DNA from: an uncultured SAR116 cluster alpha proteobacterium
Lineage (GTDB): Bacteria > Pseudomonadota > Alphaproteobacteria > Puniceispirillales > Marisalimonadaceae
Reading direction: 5' to 3'
Assembly: GCA_902595515.1 (NCBI GenBank)
Contig: CACJQK010000003.1
Coordinates: forward strand, 1-64,000
DNA: 64,000 nt
Shown: positions 62,065 through 64,000 of the stretch, piece after piece
How positions within the stretch are numbered: the first letter of the stretch is position 1
How the letters are laid out: every line of letters starts with the position of its first letter
Notes under the pieces: model-generated
Seen by the model: the letters and a program-made list of their open reading frames with translations, nothing else
Told to the model about the DNA's origin: nothing
Database searches by the model: none
Made by a program: the position numbers and the translations under genes

Positions 62065-63777
62065 ATGTTTAAAAAAATAAACATAAAAGCATTAACAGAT
62101 AGTCTCGCATTATTATTTATTGCAGCTGTAGTTGGAACTATTGTTTCGTTTGTTGCCCAAATATTTATTATAAGCGCAAAAAATATCTATGATTTTATAT
62201 TTAATAACCCAGATTTCCATCTAAGTATTGATATTGGCAGTGTGTCACTTAACTTAGTACCATTACTAATTTGTGTTCCTAGTTCTATTTTAGTTGCTTT
62301 ACTAATGTATAGCCTGAAATTAACAAGATGGTTTGGTCCAGCAGATACAATTTACGCAGCACACCATCGTGCAGGAATTTTAGATTTAAAAGGAGGATTT
62401 GGATCAACATTAGCTTCTTTTATATCAATAAGTGGTGGAGCTTCAGTAGGAATTTATGGACCACTAGTCCATTTTGGTGCAACAGTATCATCATTTATAA
62501 GACGTCAAAAATATATTCCTAAAATTCCTCATGATATAATAATCGGCAGTGGTGTTGCTGCAGCAATATCAGCGGGGTTTGGAGCTCCTTTAGCAGGTAT
62601 TATATTTGCTCATGAAACAGTCTTAAGACATTTTTCTATGAAGGCGGTAGCTGCTCTAGCTATTTCATCAATGGCTGCTAATTTTTCCGCCACAGAAATA
62701 GGAATTGTTAGTCCACCTTTATTACTTTCTGCAATACCATTTGAAATGAGTGATATTTTACTAAGTCTTTCAATTATTGGTCCCCTAGCTGCTGTTACTG
62801 CAATATCTTTTATGAAACTAATCCTTATTCTAGGGACAATTCCGGCTAAATTAAACATTAAAAGCTGGCAAGCCCCAATAATTGCTGGATTTGCATGTGG
62901 GTTATGTGGAATGATTTTTAGTGAAATTTTGGGATTAGGCACTGAAGTTTTGATGTCTGTTATAACCTCGCAACAAATTCTTAGCTATCTTATAGTACTT
63001 TTAATAGGAAAATTAATTCTCACTTCTATTTGTATAGGTTTTGGATTTTTTGGTGGAACATTTTCTCCTGCTCTCTTTTTAGGCGGTGTTCTTGGTGCTA
63101 TTGTATTTCAATTGCCAATTACATCAACTAACCCTGAATTAATGTCTGTACTTGCTGTCTCAGCTATGGCAGCTGTATCTAGTTCAGTAATTGGAGCACC
63201 CATAACTGCTATTATTTTAGTTTTAGAACTAACAAGCTCCTACGAATACGCTATAGCTGCTACCTTTCCTATTGTTGTGTGTTCATTTATTACAAGTAGA
63301 ACTTTTGGAAATAGTTTATTTGACAAACAACTTATAACACGAGGAGTTGCTATTACGAAAGGTCGAGAACAGATAAGATTGAACGAAGCAATAATAAAAA
63401 ACTATGTTGATTATAATTATACAAGACTAAATTCAAAAAATTCAGTCAAAAGCGCTATCAAATTATTAATTAAGTCTAAAACGACTGAAGGCTACATTGT
63501 TTCAAATGATAACAACTATATTGGTAAAATTAGCCTAATGAGTTTAATAGGGAAAAAAGAAACTAATTTAGTAGATCTCGTGGAAATAAAGCCTTTAATA
63601 ATTGATCCAAATTCGAACCTTATATATGTGATAAAAAAATTGTCTAAATTTGTAGGTGAAAGTATCCCAATTGTTGATAAAAAGACCAATCAAATGATAG
63701 GTATAATATCTGAAAATGATGTTCTACAAGCATATTTAGACATTTCTGAAGAAATAAATCTAATTGAAAAACATTAA
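62065..63777 (+). CDS. ClC-family chloride channel/transporter with CBS domains
   Basis: The 570-aa membrane protein has about ten or more hydrophobic helices and the ClC selectivity-filter regions: 'SISGGASVGIYGPLVHFGA', 'GSGVAAAISAGFGAPLAGIIFAHE' and 'GFFGGTFSPALFLGG'. The position of the gating glutamate (GREGP in E. coli ClcA) is Tyr here ('GIYGP'). A C-terminal CBS pair (about residues 440-560, 'GESIPIVDKKTNQMIGIISENDVLQAYL') would bind nucleotides. I start at the ATG at 62065, with GGAG 7 nt upstream, rather than the track's 62020, which lacks a ribosome site. It is apparently unrelated to the flagellar genes around it. Confidence 0.87.
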   Translation: MFKKINIKALTDSLALLFIAAVVGTIVSFVAQIFIISAKNIYDFIFNNPDFHLSIDIGSVSLNLVPLLICVPSSILVALLMYSLKLTRWFGPADTIYAAHHRAGILDLKGGFGSTLASFISISGGASVGIYGPLVHFGATVSSFIRRQKYIPKIPHDIIIGSGVAAAISAGFGAPLAGIIFAHETVLRHFSMKAVAALAISSMAANFSATEIGIVSPPLLLSAIPFEMSDILLSLSIIGPLAAVTAISFMKLILILGTIPAKLNIKSWQAPIIAGFACGLCGMIFSEILGLGTEVLMSVITSQQILSYLIVLLIGKLILTSICIGFGFFGGTFSPALFLGGVLGAIVFQLPITSTNPELMSVLAVSAMAAVSSSVIGAPITAIILVLELTSSYEYAIAATFPIVVCSFITSRTFGNSLFDKQLITRGVAITKGREQIRLNEAIIKNYVDYNYTRLNSKNSVKSAIKLLIKSKTTEGYIVSNDNNYIGKISLMSLIGKKETNLVDLVEIKPLIIDPNSNLIYVIKKLSKFVGESIPIVDKKTNQMIGIISENDVLQAYLDISEEINLIEKH

Positions 63778-63790
63778 TTAATAATTTTAT

Positions 63791-63817
63791 TAAACATTAA
63801 AATTAATGATCCGTAAT
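63791..63817 (+). promoter_or_regulatory. Sigma28-like promoter upstream of the terminal partial gene
   Basis: TAAA-N15-TCCGTAAT, with the same -35, spacing and CGTAAT core as the site before the 664-aa flagellin. Predicted start near 63824, about 29 nt before the ATG at 63853. Confidence 0.5.
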
Positions 63818-63852
63818 TAATAACAGTCCAATAATTATTCTTGGGGATTATT

Positions 63853-64000
63853 ATGAATTACAATGCGTCTATGAAACAATATTTAGCTGAAGAAATTACA
63901 GCTAAAACAAGTAATCTTGATCCCCACAAAATAATTGAAGAAGTACTCAAAGATCTTAAGAAGAATATGGAAACGTTAGCATATTCAATAGATAATGAGC
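63853..64000 (+). CDS. Partial gene, possible second FliS-like protein
   Basis: Truncated by the window end; 49 codons are visible. The ATG has a GGGGA-type Shine-Dalgarno about 6 nt upstream. The peptide 'YLAEEITAKTSNLDPHKIIEEVLKDLKKNMETLAYSIDN' follows the FliS N-terminal pattern ('Y....v.TaSPhkLI.mL.dga...l..A'), where Pro-His-Lys-hydrophobic is typical. It could equally be another small helical flagellar chaperone. A sigma28-like promoter upstream supports a late flagellar role. The identity is tentative. Confidence 0.5.
   Translation, partial: MNYNASMKQYLAEEITAKTSNLDPHKIIEEVLKDLKKNMETLAYSIDNE

Noticed and set aside
1-64000. CRISPR arrays, tRNA or rRNA genes, insertion sequences
   Set aside because: No regularly spaced direct repeats, no cloverleaf-like gaps and no transposase; intergenic gaps are too short for most RNA genes.

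Overview
The window is a gene-dense, strongly AT-rich stretch (roughly 30% GC by eye) of a chromosome that looks like that of a free-living, probably marine, alphaproteobacterium. The evidence is the housekeeping gene order (pepA divergent from lptF-lptG-surA-pdxA-rsmA; fabD-fabG-acpP-fabF-mltG-gmk; rpsF-rpsR-rplI; purF followed by an SDR gene), the tiny alphaproteobacterial aa3-oxidase subunit IV beside ndk, and very short intergenic gaps. I cannot name the species; AT-rich lineages such as HIMB59/AEGEAN-169 or relatives fit the style, but this is inference. No tRNA, rRNA, CRISPR array, insertion sequence or prophage was seen, and no stretch above 300 bases lacks a gene.

Bases 1-23.6 kb are core metabolism and cell envelope: purM, a 42-residue COX IV gene absent from the ORF track, ndk, pepA, the LPS export permeases lptF/lptG, surA, pdxA and rsmA. 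Then come the minus-strand fatty-acid and wall block (fabD to gmk), the ribosomal block, dnaB, alr, the Mla-type lipid transporter genes mlaE/mlaF, radA, cvpA, purF and an SDR oxidoreductase.

Bases 23.6-39.6 kb are one long minus-strand flagellar cluster. Read from its promoter, it runs: sigma54 activator (FlbD-like, lacking a DNA-binding domain), fliE, fliF, fliG, fliH, fliI, fliJ, fliK, fliL, fliM, fliN, fliO, fliP, fliQ, fliR, flhB, then four small or unknown genes that may be new flagellar accessories. A second sigma54 activator with a Fis-type HTH is divergent from it.

Bases 40.9-62 kb hold the filament genes. There are three flagellins (664, 743 and 1010 aa), fliS, a fliT-like gene, a very large fliD (875 aa), and between them a modification island: two TPR-GT41 (O-GlcNAc-transferase-like) proteins, a TPR-methyltransferase, a TPR protein with an oxygenase-like end, an FkbM methyltransferase and a small SAM methyltransferase. 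Two flagellins and FliD share a repeated surface module (core 'GTDxxGNxxTExIxGP'). A ClC channel and the start of a probable second fliS-like gene close the window.

Reading intergenic DNA by eye gives a consistent two-tier promoter code. Sigma54 sites (TGGCAN-N5-TTGCN and close variants) lie in front of the FlbD-like gene, fliK, fliO, the 743-aa flagellin, fliD and one GT41 gene, with weaker ones before the FkbM and TPR-oxygenase genes. Sigma28-like sites (TAAA-N15-NYCGTAAT) lie in front of the 664-aa flagellin and the terminal gene, with a weaker match before the 1010-aa flagellin. Several start codons were reassigned from these promoters and from Shine-Dalgarno positions.
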